A stretch of DNA of 64,000 nt from Verrucomicrobiota bacterium (GTDB lineage: Bacteria > Verrucomicrobiota > Verrucomicrobiia > Limisphaerales > DSYF01). The notes beneath the pieces were generated by a model that searched no databases, had not been told where the DNA came from, and saw nothing but the letters and a program-made list of their open reading frames with translations. Location: positions 145,614-209,613 of the forward strand of contig JALOTZ010000003.1 in assembly GCA_025457615.1 (NCBI GenBank), read 5' to 3'. A program made the position numbers and the translations under genes. Shown piece by piece: positions 31,511 through 43,358 of the stretch (the stretch's first letter is position 1; each line of letters starts with the position of its first letter).

Positions 31511-31996
31511 TCAATCTCGCAGGTTCTTAAATTGGACGGCGACGGGGAGGTCTTTGGCGCGGACGGCGGCCATGACCCGCTGCAAGTCATCCCGGCTCTT
31601 GCCCTGCACCCGCACCTGCTGATCCTGAATCTGCGTGGTCACCTTCAGCTTCAGATCGCGAATCAGTCCTGTGATCTGCTTGGCCACCTCGGTGGCGATG
31701 CCTTGCTTGATCCGGATGACCTGGCGGGCGTGGCCGAGCGGGGAGACGTCCGGGTCGCACTTCTCGACACTCTTCAGGTCGATACTGCGCTTGGCGAGCT
31801 TGCCCAGGACGATCTCGACCAGGGCGCGCAGTTTGTACTCGTCCCCCGCGGCGAGCTTGATGTCGTGTTTCTCGAGCTTGATCTCCGCGTGGGAGCCCTT
31901 GAAATCGAAACGGTTGGCCAGTTCCTTGTGGGCCAGGTTGACGGCGTTCTCGATCTCCATCGAGTTGACTTCACTGACGATGTCGAATGACGGCAT
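31511..31996 (-). CDS. yajQ: YajQ-family nucleotide-binding protein
   Basis: The 161-residue protein has the full YajQ pattern: MPSFDIVSEVNSMEIENAVN, LANRFDFKGSHAEIKLEK, DLKSVEKCDPDVSPLGHARQ, IKQGIATEVAKQITGLIRD, and VQGKSRDDLQRVMAAVRAKD to FKNLRD. It is a small two-domain cytoplasmic protein that binds nucleic acid or nucleotide; in Xanthomonas a member binds cyclic di-GMP. The length equals the family norm. The start is the ATG at 31996. It is monocistronic, between two repeat elements. Confidence 0.94.
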   Translation of the reverse strand: MPSFDIVSEVNSMEIENAVNLAHKELANRFDFKGSHAEIKLEKHDIKLAAGDEYKLRALVEIVLGKLAKRSIDLKSVEKCDPDVSPLGHARQVIRIKQGIATEVAKQITGLIRDLKLKVTTQIQDQQVRVQGKSRDDLQRVMAAVRAKDLPVAVQFKNLRD

Positions 31997-32099
31997 GGGG
32001 GACAGGCTACGGAAACGGTGGCCAAAGGGAAGCTTGCAGCCCTCGTTTCCGTTCCCCCGCTCCTGATCAACCTGCCTGGCGATGGAGATCCGTAGGAGG

Positions 32100-32230
32100 A
32101 GCAGGAGAAGGCCGACGCGGCTCCGTGAGCCGCCGCAGCGGCGCAGGTGCGGGTGGCCGGCGATCAGATCGTGGGCGTGCGGAGCAGCGGGGCGGCTGCG
32201 GGTCGTGGATCCGCGGTCCGGGGCCAACCG
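32100..32230 (-). repeat. Interspersed palindromic repeat (MITE-like family), minus orientation
   Basis: On the minus strand the segment reads ACCGCGGATCCACGACCCGC, GCTGCTCCGCACGCCCACGA and GCGGCGGCTCACGGAGCCGC, collinear with the unit at 49882-49985 and related to 27463-27573. No terminal repeats are evident, so it is a partial copy. It fills most of the 31997-32334 gap between yajQ and the antiporter gene. Confidence 0.7.
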
Positions 32231-32334
32231 CTGGGCGCCGGTTCGTGCCAGAAACGGATACACCCCCCTGACTGAAACAGGATTCGTGTCTTGTGCCCGG
32301 CGTGGGTTCGGGCTAGTTCTGCGGCGCGCGAAGC

Positions 32335-33864
32335 ATGCAGACCATCACTCGACAGTCATGGATCGGTGGACCGTTCAATCGATGGGGGTTGCCGGTGCTG
32401 TGGCTGGTTTTGGTCACTGGTGGAGCCTGGGCGGCGGGCGGCGGCCCCGGGTCTGCCGAAGCGCCGTTTCCGCCCCCGTTGGAGAGCTATGGGGACTCGC
32501 ACCTGACCACGGTGGGGGCGGTCTTGAAGCACCGGGTGGCCAAGGAGCCGTTCAACCTGGTGGCCACCCTCCTCTTTCTCGGGGCGGTGACGCACACCTT
32601 CCTCACCCACAAACTCCGCCACCTCGCGCATGTGATCGAGGACCGGCACAAGACGCAACACGCCGGCGAGGCTGGCACGCCTCCCGTGAGCAAGACGGCG
32701 CGGCTGCTGCATTTCCTGGGGGAGGTGGAGGCGGTGTTCGGGATCTGGGTGATCCCGCTTTGCCTTTGGATGGTCTTCGAGAAGGGCGCGGCAGCGACGA
32801 TTGGCTATCTAAGCTACCGGGTGCATTACACCGAACCGATCTTCGTGGTGGTGATCATGGCCATTTCCGGGACCCGTCCGGTGCTGCAGCTCGCGGAAAT
32901 GCTGATGCAGAAGGTGGCGTCCCTGGGCAAGGGTCGGGTGGTGGCGTGGTGGTTCAGCATCCTCACCCTGGGCCCGCTGCTGGGGTCGTTCATTACCGAG
33001 CCGGCGGCCATGACGATCTCCGCGTCGCTTCTGGTCCGCCAGTTCTACCGGCTCAAGCCTCCGGCCTTGCTGGCCTACGCCACCCTCGGCCTGTTGTTCG
33101 TGAACGTGTCCATGGGCGGAACGCTCACGCACTTCGCGGCGCCACCGGTGCTGATGGTGACGGGCAAGTGGGGTTGGGACACGCCGTTCATGATGTCGCA
33201 CTTCGGTTGGATCACGATCACGGGGGTGGTGACCTGCAACATCCTCTATTTCCTCGTCTTCCGGAGACACTTTGCCCATCTCCAGGGCGCGCTCGATGCC
33301 CTGGGCCAGGCGATCTCGCATTCCGCGGCGCCCATCCCGCTTTGGGTGACGACCGGACACCTCCTGTTCATGGTCGCGGCGGTAATGTCGGCACATTACC
33401 CGGTGTTGCTGGTGGGCAGTCTCCTGTTCTTCCTGGCCTTCTTCGAGATCACCCAGGATTACCAGGGGGCATTTCAGCTCCGGTCCCCGATTCTGGTGGG
33501 ATTCTTCCTGGCCGGGCTGGTCATTCACGGCGGACTGCAGCAATGGTGGATTGGGCCGGTGCTGGGGAATCTGAGCGAGATGCCGTTGCGGTTTGGCGCC
33601 ATTGTGTTGACGGCGTTCAACGACAACGCCGCCATCACCTATCTGGCGTCGCAGGTGCCGGACCTGAGCGACACCATGAAATATGCGGTGGTGGAGGGCG
33701 CGGTGATCGGTGGCGGTCTCACGGTGATCGCCAACGCCCCGAATCCGGCGGGCCAGTCGATTTTGAGCAAGCACTTCGAGGACGGCATTTCCCCGCTGGG
33801 CCTGTTCCTCGGGGCGCTGGTCCCCACCGTGATCTTCACCGTGTTGTTCACCCTCTGGGGGTGA
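32335..33864 (+). CDS. Putative Na+/H+ antiporter
   Basis: This is a 509-residue polytopic inner-membrane protein with about eleven hydrophobic helices after an N-terminal signal-like segment (WGLPVLWLVLVTGGAWAAGG). It matches a family annotated as putative Na+/H+ antiporters, with EPIFVVVIMAISGTRPVLQL, GPLLGSFITEPAAMTISASL, SMGGTLTHFAAPPVLMV, LTAFNDNAAITYLASQVPDL and VIANAPNPAGQSIL. The family belongs to the ion transporter (IT) superfamily. The paired N-x-P and acidic loops fit cation binding. It probably exports sodium or keeps pH balanced. No neighbouring gene shares the role; convergent to the gene at 34071. Confidence 0.88.
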   Translation: MQTITRQSWIGGPFNRWGLPVLWLVLVTGGAWAAGGGPGSAEAPFPPPLESYGDSHLTTVGAVLKHRVAKEPFNLVATLLFLGAVTHTFLTHKLRHLAHVIEDRHKTQHAGEAGTPPVSKTARLLHFLGEVEAVFGIWVIPLCLWMVFEKGAAATIGYLSYRVHYTEPIFVVVIMAISGTRPVLQLAEMLMQKVASLGKGRVVAWWFSILTLGPLLGSFITEPAAMTISASLLVRQFYRLKPPALLAYATLGLLFVNVSMGGTLTHFAAPPVLMVTGKWGWDTPFMMSHFGWITITGVVTCNILYFLVFRRHFAHLQGALDALGQAISHSAAPIPLWVTTGHLLFMVAAVMSAHYPVLLVGSLLFFLAFFEITQDYQGAFQLRSPILVGFFLAGLVIHGGLQQWWIGPVLGNLSEMPLRFGAIVLTAFNDNAAITYLASQVPDLSDTMKYAVVEGAVIGGGLTVIANAPNPAGQSILSKHFEDGISPLGLFLGALVPTVIFTVLFTLWG

Positions 33865-33995
33865 TCGCACCCAGGGGTGTGGGACTGATTCTTGGCAGCA
33901 ATCTCTGAACAGGTGGGGCTACGCTGCGCGCAGCCAGGCTTCGATCCTCCAGCAGCACACCGACAATCCGAAGACCACCCGCAGCCGAGCCACCA

Positions 33996-34015
33996 GGCGC
34001 CGGGGCACCGGCGCC
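33996..34015. other. Hairpin between convergent genes
   Basis: GGCGCCGG and CCGGCGCC form an 8-bp perfect stem with a four-base loop, midway between the convergent antiporter gene and the gene ending at 34071. It has no T-run on either side, so it is not a typical intrinsic terminator. It may block exonucleases or assist Rho-dependent ends. Confidence 0.4.
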
Positions 34016-34070
34016 CGGCCAACAACGGAAGAACCGTCGCCGCACAGCGGCCTTGGGGCGACCCAATGGG

Positions 34071-34616
34071 TTACGGCTCCTGGGGGGTCGCGATTGGGAC
34101 AGGAGCGGTGAGCGGTGTGTTGGTGTTCTCGGTGGGGGGTACGACGGTCCTTTTCGACTGATGGACCTCCAAAGTCCGGAGGTTCTGGTCCACCACGGCA
34201 ACGTCCGGATGTTCGGAGCCCAGGTGTTCGATCAGAACGGCCCGGACCTTACGATAAGCGGATTCAGCCGATGCGTAGTCGCCTTGGAGCGCGTACAGGT
34301 TGGCCATTCGATTCAGCGCGGCGGCGCCGTCGGGAGTTTCCTTCCCCAATTGGGCCACCAAGGACTGTTCCACCCGGATCAGGGGCTCGAAGGCAGACGG
34401 GCCATTGGATTGTGCCGAGGGGATCATGCCTTCCAAACCCATCAACCCCAACCGGTCGCTGGCGTTCCAGGATTCCTGCAAGGCCTGTCGCTCGCTCAGC
34501 ACCTGACCGATGAGATAAAAGAGAAGGGCACTGACCACCAAGCCGACGATCCAGAGCGCTGCCCGCATGGGTTTCAACGGCTGGTCCGAGTCTGCGTTCT
34601 TGCCTGTTTTGGTCAT
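34071..34616 (-). CDS. Single-pass membrane protein with TPR-like domain
   Basis: From the ATG at 34616 this is a 181-residue protein with a cytoplasmic N-terminus (MTKTGKNADSDQPLKPMR), one transmembrane helix (AALWIVGLVVSALLFYLIGQ), and an outward domain. That domain contains a tetratricopeptide-like pair (AALNRMANLYALQGDYASAE, SAYRKVRAVLIEHLGSEHPD) typical of kinesin-light-chain-like TPRs, then a threonine-proline tail. There is no enzymatic motif. It begins 28 bases downstream of the tRNA-His gene on the same strand and may be co-transcribed with it. Confidence 0.75.
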   Translation of the reverse strand: MTKTGKNADSDQPLKPMRAALWIVGLVVSALLFYLIGQVLSERQALQESWNASDRLGLMGLEGMIPSAQSNGPSAFEPLIRVEQSLVAQLGKETPDGAAALNRMANLYALQGDYASAESAYRKVRAVLIEHLGSEHPDVAVVDQNLRTLEVHQSKRTVVPPTENTNTPLTAPVPIATPQEP

Positions 34617-34643
34617 CTCCGCATGCCACGCCCGGAAAGGGAG

Positions 34644-34720
34644 TGGGGTGACCGACGGGGCTCGAACCCGCGACAGCCAGAACCACAATCTGGAGCTCTA
34701 CCAACTGAGCTACGGCCACC
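34644..34720 (-). tRNA. tRNA-His (anticodon GTG)
   Basis: On the minus strand GGTGGCCG begins a complete cloverleaf. The D arm is AGCTCAGTTGGTAGAGCT, the anticodon arm is CCAGA-TTGTGGT-TCTGG with GTG, and the T arm is GCGGGTTCGAGCCCCGT. The acceptor end has the extra 5' G (G-1) opposite C73, characteristic of tRNA-His, and the CCA is encoded. Confidence 0.97.
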
Positions 34721-34777
34721 AACCCGGCGCCCAAGCTACCAGCCCCGCTCCACAGGTCAAGCGCCCCGGACGCGCCC

Positions 34778-34923
34778 GCAGCCATTCTCATTGTGGCCCG
34801 GAGATACGGCTCCATAAGCCGCACCACTCCCGCCACGGGAGGCCGCTCTCCATCTTCCAGTGGCCTGGTTCCAGGCGAAGCGGCTGCGGGTCGCGGACCC
34901 GACCCGATCAAAATGAGAATTGC
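34778..34923. mobile_element. MITE-like element, 146 bp, upstream of carB
   Basis: The left end GCAGCCATTCTCATTGTGG (34778-34796) and right end CAAAATGAGAATTGC (34909-34923) are inverted copies of the same terminal repeat as the element at 31187-31439. The centre includes CGGCTGCGGGTCGCGGACCC and a block (34829-34894) nearly identical to 36809-36874. It ends 77 bases before the carB start. Confidence 0.75.
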
Positions 34924-35000
34924 CGAGGCGCCCGTGACGATCCGCGCTCGACAAGCCGCGGACATCCCTGTTTTCATGCGGGCCGCTGTTGATCACTGCC

Positions 35001-36791
<1,791 letters not shown>

Positions 36792-36808
36792 CAGCCCGCG
36801 CATCGATC

Positions 36809-36935
36809 CCCGCCACGGGAGGCCGTTCTCCATCTTCCAGCGGCCTGGTTCCAGGCGAAGCGGCTGCGGGTCGCCCGTCCTCCGGAGCAGAGCCACTGCG
36901 GAGGGGGGACGGACCCGCGCTCCAAACGGAGAACT
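36809..36935 (+). repeat. Degenerate copy of the MITE-like family downstream of carB
   Basis: Bases 36809-36874 match 34829-34894 at 64 of 66 positions in the same orientation (CCGCCACGGGAGGCCG..., CGGCCTGGTTCCAGGCGAAG). The right part departs and ends CCAAACGGAGAACTGCGG, a decayed terminal repeat. It begins 18 bases after the carB stop and occupies the gap before clpP. Confidence 0.75.
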
Positions 36936-37005
36936 GCGGGCGCCGCGCCCGTCACGCTTGACCGGCTCTGCCTGCTGACATAGGTTCGCCGGCAACTTGA
37001 TTGGA

Positions 37006-37632
37006 ATGATGAACGAACAAAATTTTCTGGTGCCGATGGTGGTCGAGCAGACCGGCCGCGGCGAACGCGGATACGACATCTACTCGCGCCTGCTGGTGGA
37101 CCGCATTGTGTTCCTGGGCACGCCGGTGGACGACATGGTGTCCAACCTGATCATCGCGCAGCTCTTGTTCCTGCAGATGACCGATCCGAAGAAGGACATC
37201 CATCTGTACCTCAATTCACCGGGTGGCAGTGTGACGGCGGGGTTGGCGATCTACGACACCATCCAGTATCTGACCTGCGACGTGAACACCTACTGCATCG
37301 GGCAGGCGGCCAGCATGGGGGCGGTGTTGCTGGCGGCGGGCACCAAGGGCAAGCGGTTTGCGCTGCCCAACGCCCGCATCATGATCCATCAACCCTGGGG
37401 CGGCGTTCAGGGTCAGGCCACCGATATCAGCATCCAGGCCAAGGAGATCCTCCGATTGAAGGATCGCCTGAACGAGATCCTCGCCCACCACACCGGCAAG
37501 CAGGTGGAGGACATCGCCCGGGACACCGACCGCGACCGGTTCTTGTCGGCCGAAGAGGCCCGGGACTACGGGCTGGTCGATCAGGTGGTGGTTTCGCGCA
37601 AGGAAATCCCGGCCGAGCCGGCCAAGAGTTAG
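37006..37632 (+). CDS. clpP: ATP-dependent Clp protease proteolytic subunit
   Basis: This is a 208-residue ClpP with the catalytic triad in place: Ser in [16 protein letters not shown], His in [18 protein letters not shown], Asp in [20 protein letters not shown]. The N-terminus ([20 protein letters not shown]) is processed in other species before YDIYSRLL or nearby. Two adjacent ATGs (37006 and 37009) are possible starts after TTGGA. It forms the barrel that degrades unfolded proteins delivered by ClpX, encoded 74 bases downstream. Confidence 0.95.
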   Translation: MMNEQNFLVPMVVEQTGRGERGYDIYSRLLVDRIVFLGTPVDDMVSNLIIAQLLFLQMTDPKKDIHLYLNSPGGSVTAGLAIYDTIQYLTCDVNTYCIGQAASMGAVLLAAGTKGKRFALPNARIMIHQPWGGVQGQATDISIQAKEILRLKDRLNEILAHHTGKQVEDIARDTDRDRFLSAEEARDYGLVDQVVVSRKEIPAEPAKS

Positions 37633-37706
37633 CCGGGAATGGCCGGTTGGTCTCAAGTGTGCTGCCACGTCTTGCTGGTTCGTAGCTGCTGAACGACACT
37701 CTCGAC

Positions 37707-39008
<1,302 letters not shown>

Positions 39009-39011
39009 CCG

Positions 39012-39608
39012 CTACAGCAGGTTCACCGGCAAGGCATCCGGCGGAGAGGCGTCGAACTCCACCTCTGGAAGCCGGGCCGGCGACGAAGCCGGCGGCCTCG
39101 CCGCAGCGACCGCCCGACGACCCCACGTCCGCGTTTGCGGATTCTGGAGCACCGTGGGGCGAGGTTGGACGGCTGGCCACAACTTGCCCCGAATGGTCCT
39201 GAGGGTTTGGATGCAGGTCTGCAATTCCTCGATCGAGACGCAGGGCCCGATCTCGGCGTGCCGGACCCCATGGGCGCGGTTTGCAGCCGCAAGCACCGCT
39301 GCTCCCGCTGCGGTCAACTCGAGTCGCTCTGATCGGCAATGATCGCAGTTGGGCACATACTGCACCCAACCTGCCTCAGCGAGGCGATCCGCGAGCACCT
39401 GGACGTTCTGTCGCGAGCGGCCGCGCTGCCGCGCCACCTGAGGTACGGTGAGGCCCGGTTCCCGCGACAACAACCTGAGCACCGCCTGACCGGCCGCTGA
39501 CAGCGGCCGCGCACCACGAACGATCCGGGACCCATTCCGAACCGCGCCGACAAAGATCTCCGCCTCCTCAAACAAATTTCCCAACTCATCACGCAAGGCC
39601 GTTGACAT
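39012..39608 (-). CDS. MarR-type winged-helix transcriptional regulator with C-terminal extension
   Basis: This is a 198-residue protein. Residues of about 35-115 (LSAAGQAVLRLLSREPGLTV, PQVARQRGRSRQNVQVLADR, LAEAGWVQYVPNCDHCRSER, LELTAAGAAVL) form a MarR winged helix. A Cys pair in NCDHC in the wing may sense metal or oxidation. The last 60 residues are alanine- and proline-rich low complexity. A perfect inverted repeat TGACAATGATTTGTCA touches the start codon, so autorepression is likely. No transporter or efflux gene is adjacent to suggest a target. Confidence 0.85.
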   Translation of the reverse strand: MSTALRDELGNLFEEAEIFVGAVRNGSRIVRGARPLSAAGQAVLRLLSREPGLTVPQVARQRGRSRQNVQVLADRLAEAGWVQYVPNCDHCRSERLELTAAGAAVLAAANRAHGVRHAEIGPCVSIEELQTCIQTLRTIRGKLWPAVQPRPTVLQNPQTRTWGRRAVAAARPPASSPARLPEVEFDASPPDALPVNLL

Positions 39609-39644
39609 GACAATGATTTGTCATAGTGGCACTCCCCTGTCAAC
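39608..39644 (-). promoter_or_regulatory. Promoter and inverted-repeat operator of the MarR-type gene
   Basis: TGACAA-TGAT-TTGTCA (39608-39623) is a palindrome with 6-bp arms, immediately upstream of the ATG at 39608. A -35-like TTGACA lies at 39644-39639 on the minus strand. The operator would cover the -10 region and start site. The remaining 39645-39790 holds no gene that I can identify. Confidence 0.6.
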
Positions 39645-39790
39645 TATCGGTCCCAGGGAGACCCGAAGCAGTCCGATGGCTTGAGCGCTTGCCAAGGAGA
39701 ATCCCTCATAGCCCGATTTCACGCGGTGAACCCGTGGAGGTAGCCGCCGCACGTCCGTTGGCGGTCTGGAAGACGTGATGGCGACCCGGC

Positions 39791-40894
39791 CTACAGGGCG
39801 GCGGCCACGAGATCCCCGACCTGGGTGGTGCTGTGGCCCATTTTACCGGCGGCCAGGGACTGGATCTTGGTGTTGATGACCTTGACCACGGCCTGTTCGA
39901 TGGCGTCGGCGGCTTTCGTTTCCCCGAGGAACTCCAGCATCATGCCACCGGCGTTGATGGCGGCCAGCGGGTTGATGACATTCTGGCCGGTGTACTTGGG
40001 GGCGCTGCCGCCCATGGGCTCGAACATCGAGGTGCCTTCTGGATTGAGGTTGCCCCCGGCGGCCACGCCCAGTCCACCCTGCACCATGGCGGCCAGGTCG
40101 GTGATGATGTCCCCGAACATGTTGTCGGTGACGATCACGTCGAACCATTCCGGGTTCTTCACGAACCACATGCAGATGGCGTCCACATGGGCGTAATCGG
40201 TTTTCACCGAGGGATGGCCGGGGGCCATGTCCTGGAAGGCGCGCCACCAGAGGTCGAAGGCGTAGGTCAGCACGTTGGTCTTGCCGCAGAGGGTGAGCTG
40301 GGCAGTCTTGCCGGCGCTGACGTCCTCGGGCTTGAGCCCCTTCCAAGCCTTGCCTCCCCGGCGCTTCTTCGCGACCTCGAAGGCATACTTCAGGCAGCGG
40401 TCCACCCCGCGCCGGGTGTTGATGGATTCCTGCACCGCCACCTCGTTCGGCGTTCCCTTGAAGAGGTTGCCGCCCGCGCCCGCATAAAGTCCTTCGTTGT
40501 TCTCGCGCACCACGATGAAGTCCACGTGCTCGGGGCCCTTGTCCTTGAGCGGACAATCCGCGGCGCGATAGAGCTTCACCGGGCGGAGGTTGATGTATTG
40601 CTCCAGTTCGAAGCGCAAGCGCAGGAGAATCCCCTTCTCGAGGATGCCGGGTTTGACCTGGGGATGACCCACGGCGCCGAGATAGATCGCCTTGTACTGG
40701 CGAAGCTCCCCGATCGCGCTGTCCGGCAGGATCTCGCCGGTCCGGAGAAAGCGGTCCCCGCCGAAGTCGTAGGGTTGCCAGTTGAGCTTGAATCCGAACT
40801 TGGCCGCCGCCGCCTCGCACACCTTGATGGCTTCCCGGGTGACCTCCGGACCGGTTCCGTCGCCGCCGATGACTGCAATGTTGTGAGTCGTCAT
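39791..40894 (-). CDS. leuB: 3-isopropylmalate dehydrogenase (isocitrate/isopropylmalate dehydrogenase family)
   Basis: This 367-residue NAD-linked beta-decarboxylating dehydrogenase starts MTTHNIAVIGGDGTGPEVTR. Substrate and metal motifs include ELEQYINLRPVKLY, IVVRENNEGLYAGAGG, VIVTDNMFGDIITDLAAMVQ and GGSAPKYTGQNVINPLAAIN. The R-x8-R and K-x3-D elements fit LeuB and the related tartrate/malate enzymes. LeuB (leucine synthesis, oxidising 3-isopropylmalate) is the best call, although no other leu genes are here, so an isocitrate-type role is not excluded. It is divergent from fabD with 130 bases between. Confidence 0.82.
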   Translation of the reverse strand: MTTHNIAVIGGDGTGPEVTREAIKVCEAAAAKFGFKLNWQPYDFGGDRFLRTGEILPDSAIGELRQYKAIYLGAVGHPQVKPGILEKGILLRLRFELEQYINLRPVKLYRAADCPLKDKGPEHVDFIVVRENNEGLYAGAGGNLFKGTPNEVAVQESINTRRGVDRCLKYAFEVAKKRRGGKAWKGLKPEDVSAGKTAQLTLCGKTNVLTYAFDLWWRAFQDMAPGHPSVKTDYAHVDAICMWFVKNPEWFDVIVTDNMFGDIITDLAAMVQGGLGVAAGGNLNPEGTSMFEPMGGSAPKYTGQNVINPLAAINAGGMMLEFLGETKAADAIEQAVVKVINTKIQSLAAGKMGHSTTQVGDLVAAAL

Positions 40895-41024
40895 ATGAAA
40901 TCTGACACCCGCCCCTGCGGGAGCCCGAAATCCTACCGCTTTGCGGGGGGCAGGCAATGGATTTTTGAAAGCCTCATTCCTGTCTTTCGTTGGCATGGCG
41001 TTTCGTGTTTGCTGGGCGGACCTT

Positions 41025-41951
41025 ATGAGCAAAACCGCCTTGTTGTTTGCCGGCCAGGGTGCGCAGGTGGTCGGAATGGGCCGGGAGTTCGCCGAGCAAC
41101 TGCCAGCCGCGAAGTCCTGGTTCGACCAAGCCAACACCGCCCTGGGTTATGATCTGGCCGCCCTTTGTTTCAACGGGCCGGAAGACGACTTGACCCAGAC
41201 GGAGCACGCGCAGCCGGGCATCTATCTGGTGAGCTGGGTGGCGTTCCAGTTGCTGCGGGAGCGGGTGCCGGGTCTGGCGTTTGAGGCGGCCGCCGGGTTG
41301 TCCCTGGGCGAATTCACCGCCCTGGCCGCGGCGGGTGCGATGAGTTTCGAGGCCGGGTTGAGAGTGGTCCGGCAGCGCGGCCGCTTCATGCAGGAAGCCT
41401 GCGACGCCACCCGGGGCGGCATGGCGGCCGTGATCGGACTCGAGGAGGAGGCCACGCGCGAGGTCTGTAGCCAGGCGGGCGTGGTGCTGGCCAATCTGAA
41501 CTGCCCGGGCCAGCTGGTGATTTCGGGCGAGGTCGAGAACATCGCCCGGGCCGTCGAACTCGCCAAGGCCAGGGGAGCCAAGCGGGCCATCCCCTTGCCG
41601 GTGGCCGGGGCCTATCACTCGCCGCTCATGGCTGGCGCCCAGCCCAAACTCAGAGCGGTACTGGATGGCGTGGAAATCCGGACGCCCATTGTGCCCGTGA
41701 TTTCCAATGTCACCGCCCAGGCCCACGGAGCGCCGGAGGAGATCAGGTCCCGCCTGGTCGAGCAAGTCACGTCCTCCGTGCGGTGGGAAGCCTCCCTGCG
41801 TCATCTGCTGGCGCAGGGCTTCACCCGGTTCATCGAGCTGGGGCCGGGCACCGCGTTGAGCGGGTTCATGAAACGCATCGACAAGTCGGCGCAAATGCTC
41901 AACGTCGCCGACCTGGGCAGCCTCGAGGCCACCGTGGCAGCGCTGGGTTGA
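41025..41951 (+). CDS. fabD: Malonyl-CoA:acyl-carrier-protein transacylase
   Basis: The 308-residue protein loads malonyl groups onto acyl carrier protein for fatty acid synthesis. The motifs are LFAGQGAQVVGMGREF, the nucleophile elbow GLSLGEFTALAAAGAMS (Ser), the Arg in VRQRGRFMQEAC, and the His in VAGAYHSPLMAGAQ. The GxSxG serine and active-site histidine are both present. The ATG at 41025 follows a GGCGGA site; the frame is open further upstream but without conservation. It ends 92 bases before the small Dabb gene on the same strand. Confidence 0.94.
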   Translation: MSKTALLFAGQGAQVVGMGREFAEQLPAAKSWFDQANTALGYDLAALCFNGPEDDLTQTEHAQPGIYLVSWVAFQLLRERVPGLAFEAAAGLSLGEFTALAAAGAMSFEAGLRVVRQRGRFMQEACDATRGGMAAVIGLEEEATREVCSQAGVVLANLNCPGQLVISGEVENIARAVELAKARGAKRAIPLPVAGAYHSPLMAGAQPKLRAVLDGVEIRTPIVPVISNVTAQAHGAPEEIRSRLVEQVTSSVRWEASLRHLLAQGFTRFIELGPGTALSGFMKRIDKSAQMLNVADLGSLEATVAALG

Positions 41952-42043
41952 CCGAAGCCGCGCGCCCGATGGCCGGCCCCTCGGCGCCCGGCGTCGAAAG
42001 CCCGTGCTTGCGCCCGCCCCGCGCATTCACACACTCCTGGCTC

Positions 42044-42343
42044 ATGTTCTCGCACATCGTCATTTTCTGGACCGATCCGGCGCAGCCGGGTGCGGTGGAT
42101 GAATTGATCGCGGGCGCCCATCGGTATCTCCAGGACATCCCGGGCATCCGGCACTTTCACGTCGGGCGCATGGTGGGCAGCCAGCGTCCGGTGGTGGATC
42201 AAACCTACCAGGTGGCCCTGAACACGGGGTTTGCCGACAAGGCGGCGCAGGACGCCTATCAGGTGCATCCGCGGCACCTCGAGTTTGTGGAGAAGGTGTT
42301 CAAACGCGTCTGCACCAGGGTGGCGGTTTATGACTTTGAGTGA
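42044..42343 (+). CDS. Dabb (stress-responsive A/B barrel) domain protein
   Basis: The 99-residue protein has the dimeric alpha/beta barrel pattern: MFSHIVIFWTDPAQPGAVDE, then IPGIRHFHVGRMVGSQRPVV, YQVALNTGFADKAAQDAYQV and HPRHLEFVEKVFKRVCTRVA. These small proteins often bind or process hydrophobic or quinone-like ligands, but most bacterial members are uncharacterised. The ATG at 42044 gives the normal family length. It follows fabD by 92 bases and may be co-transcribed; no functional link is evident. Confidence 0.87.
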   Translation: MFSHIVIFWTDPAQPGAVDELIAGAHRYLQDIPGIRHFHVGRMVGSQRPVVDQTYQVALNTGFADKAAQDAYQVHPRHLEFVEKVFKRVCTRVAVYDFE

Positions 42344-42433
42344 GGACCGCGCCGTGATTGTTGCGTGTCGCACCAGGCGTGCGAGTCGGTTCCCGCGGCG
42401 GCTCTGAGCGCCACGCCTTACGCAACCCGCCTC

Positions 42434-43354
42434 TCACGCGCGTGGATGAAACTTCCGGTGCACATCCCGCAACCGGTGGCCCGTGACGTGCGTGTAAACT
42501 TCCGTGGTGCTGATGTTGGCATGGCCGAGCAGTTCCTGGATGATGCGCAGGTCGGCGCCGTGCTCGAGCAGGTGGGTGGCGAAGCTGTGGCGCAGCATGT
42601 GCGGGGTGACATTGCGCCCGATGTCCGCCCGCTTCACCCGCCGTTTGATCCGCGCCCAGAGGGTGGTGTGGCCAAAGGGGGTGCCGCGTTGCGTCAGGAA
42701 CACCGCCGCCGGTGAACGGGGGGTGACCAGGGTGGGCCGTCCGGCTTCGAGGTAACGGTTCAAGGCCTCGACGGCCTTGCGTCCCACCGGGACGACGCGC
42801 TCCTTGTTGCCTTTGCCGATGACGTTGATGAAGCCGGCGTCGAGCTGGAGCTGCTCCAGTCTCAACCCGCGCAGTTCGGCCAGGCGCAGACCGCAGGCGT
42901 AGGCCAGCTCGAGGATGGCCTGGTCGCAGAGGCTGGCCGGTGTCGCGGGCTCCTCCGGGGTGAGCAGGCGTTCCACCTCGGTGGACGTGAGCGCCTGGGG
43001 CAGGCGTTTCCAGCGCCGCGGCAGCGAGAGGTGTTCGGCCAGGTTGACGGGCAGGAATTTTTCGTTCTCGGCAAACCGATAGAACGCGCGCAAGGCGGCG
43101 ATCTCCAGGTAAACACTCTCGCTGCTCAGCCGCTTCGCGGAGTCCTCGGGCTCATCGGCGAGCGGTCGCGTCCGTTCAGCCTGGAGGAAGGCGGTGAGGT
43201 GTTGGAGCTCGACCAGCGTCCAGTCGTTCAGTCCCTGGGAGGCGGCCCAGGCGACGAACTTGTTGAGCAGCGCCGCGTAGGTGCGCTGGGTGTTCTCCGA
43301 CTGCCCGCGCTCATGGCGCAGGTAGGTCAGGAAATCTTCCACCAGAGTCTGCAA
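42434..43354 (-). CDS. xerD: XerC/XerD-type site-specific tyrosine recombinase
   Basis: The 306-residue protein has an N-terminal SAM-like core-binding domain (VEDFLTYLRHERGQSENTQR) and a catalytic domain with the full set: Arg in ACGLRLAELRG, Lys in IGKGNKERVVPVG, HMLRHSFATHLLEHGADLR (His-x2-Arg), His in LLGHANISTT, and Tyr in TEVYTHV. The length and absence of phage-type extras mark it as a chromosome-dimer-resolution recombinase acting at dif with FtsK; whether it is XerC or XerD cannot be told here. It follows purC by four bases on the same strand, suggesting a shared transcript. Confidence 0.92.
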   Translation of the reverse strand: MQTLVEDFLTYLRHERGQSENTQRTYAALLNKFVAWAASQGLNDWTLVELQHLTAFLQAERTRPLADEPEDSAKRLSSESVYLEIAALRAFYRFAENEKFLPVNLAEHLSLPRRWKRLPQALTSTEVERLLTPEEPATPASLCDQAILELAYACGLRLAELRGLRLEQLQLDAGFINVIGKGNKERVVPVGRKAVEALNRYLEAGRPTLVTPRSPAAVFLTQRGTPFGHTTLWARIKRRVKRADIGRNVTPHMLRHSFATHLLEHGADLRIIQELLGHANISTTEVYTHVTGHRLRDVHRKFHPRA

Positions 43355-43358
43355 GGGT

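Noticed and set aside
34647-34923. Possible genomic-island attachment site at tRNA-His
   Set aside because: No integrase lies nearby, and no repeat of the tRNA 3' end was found in the neighbouring sequence; the adjacent element is a MITE-like copy with its own ends.
42434-43354. Tyrosine recombinase as a phage or island integrase
   Set aside because: It has XerC/D length and motifs and sits with purC among housekeeping genes, not at an island edge.
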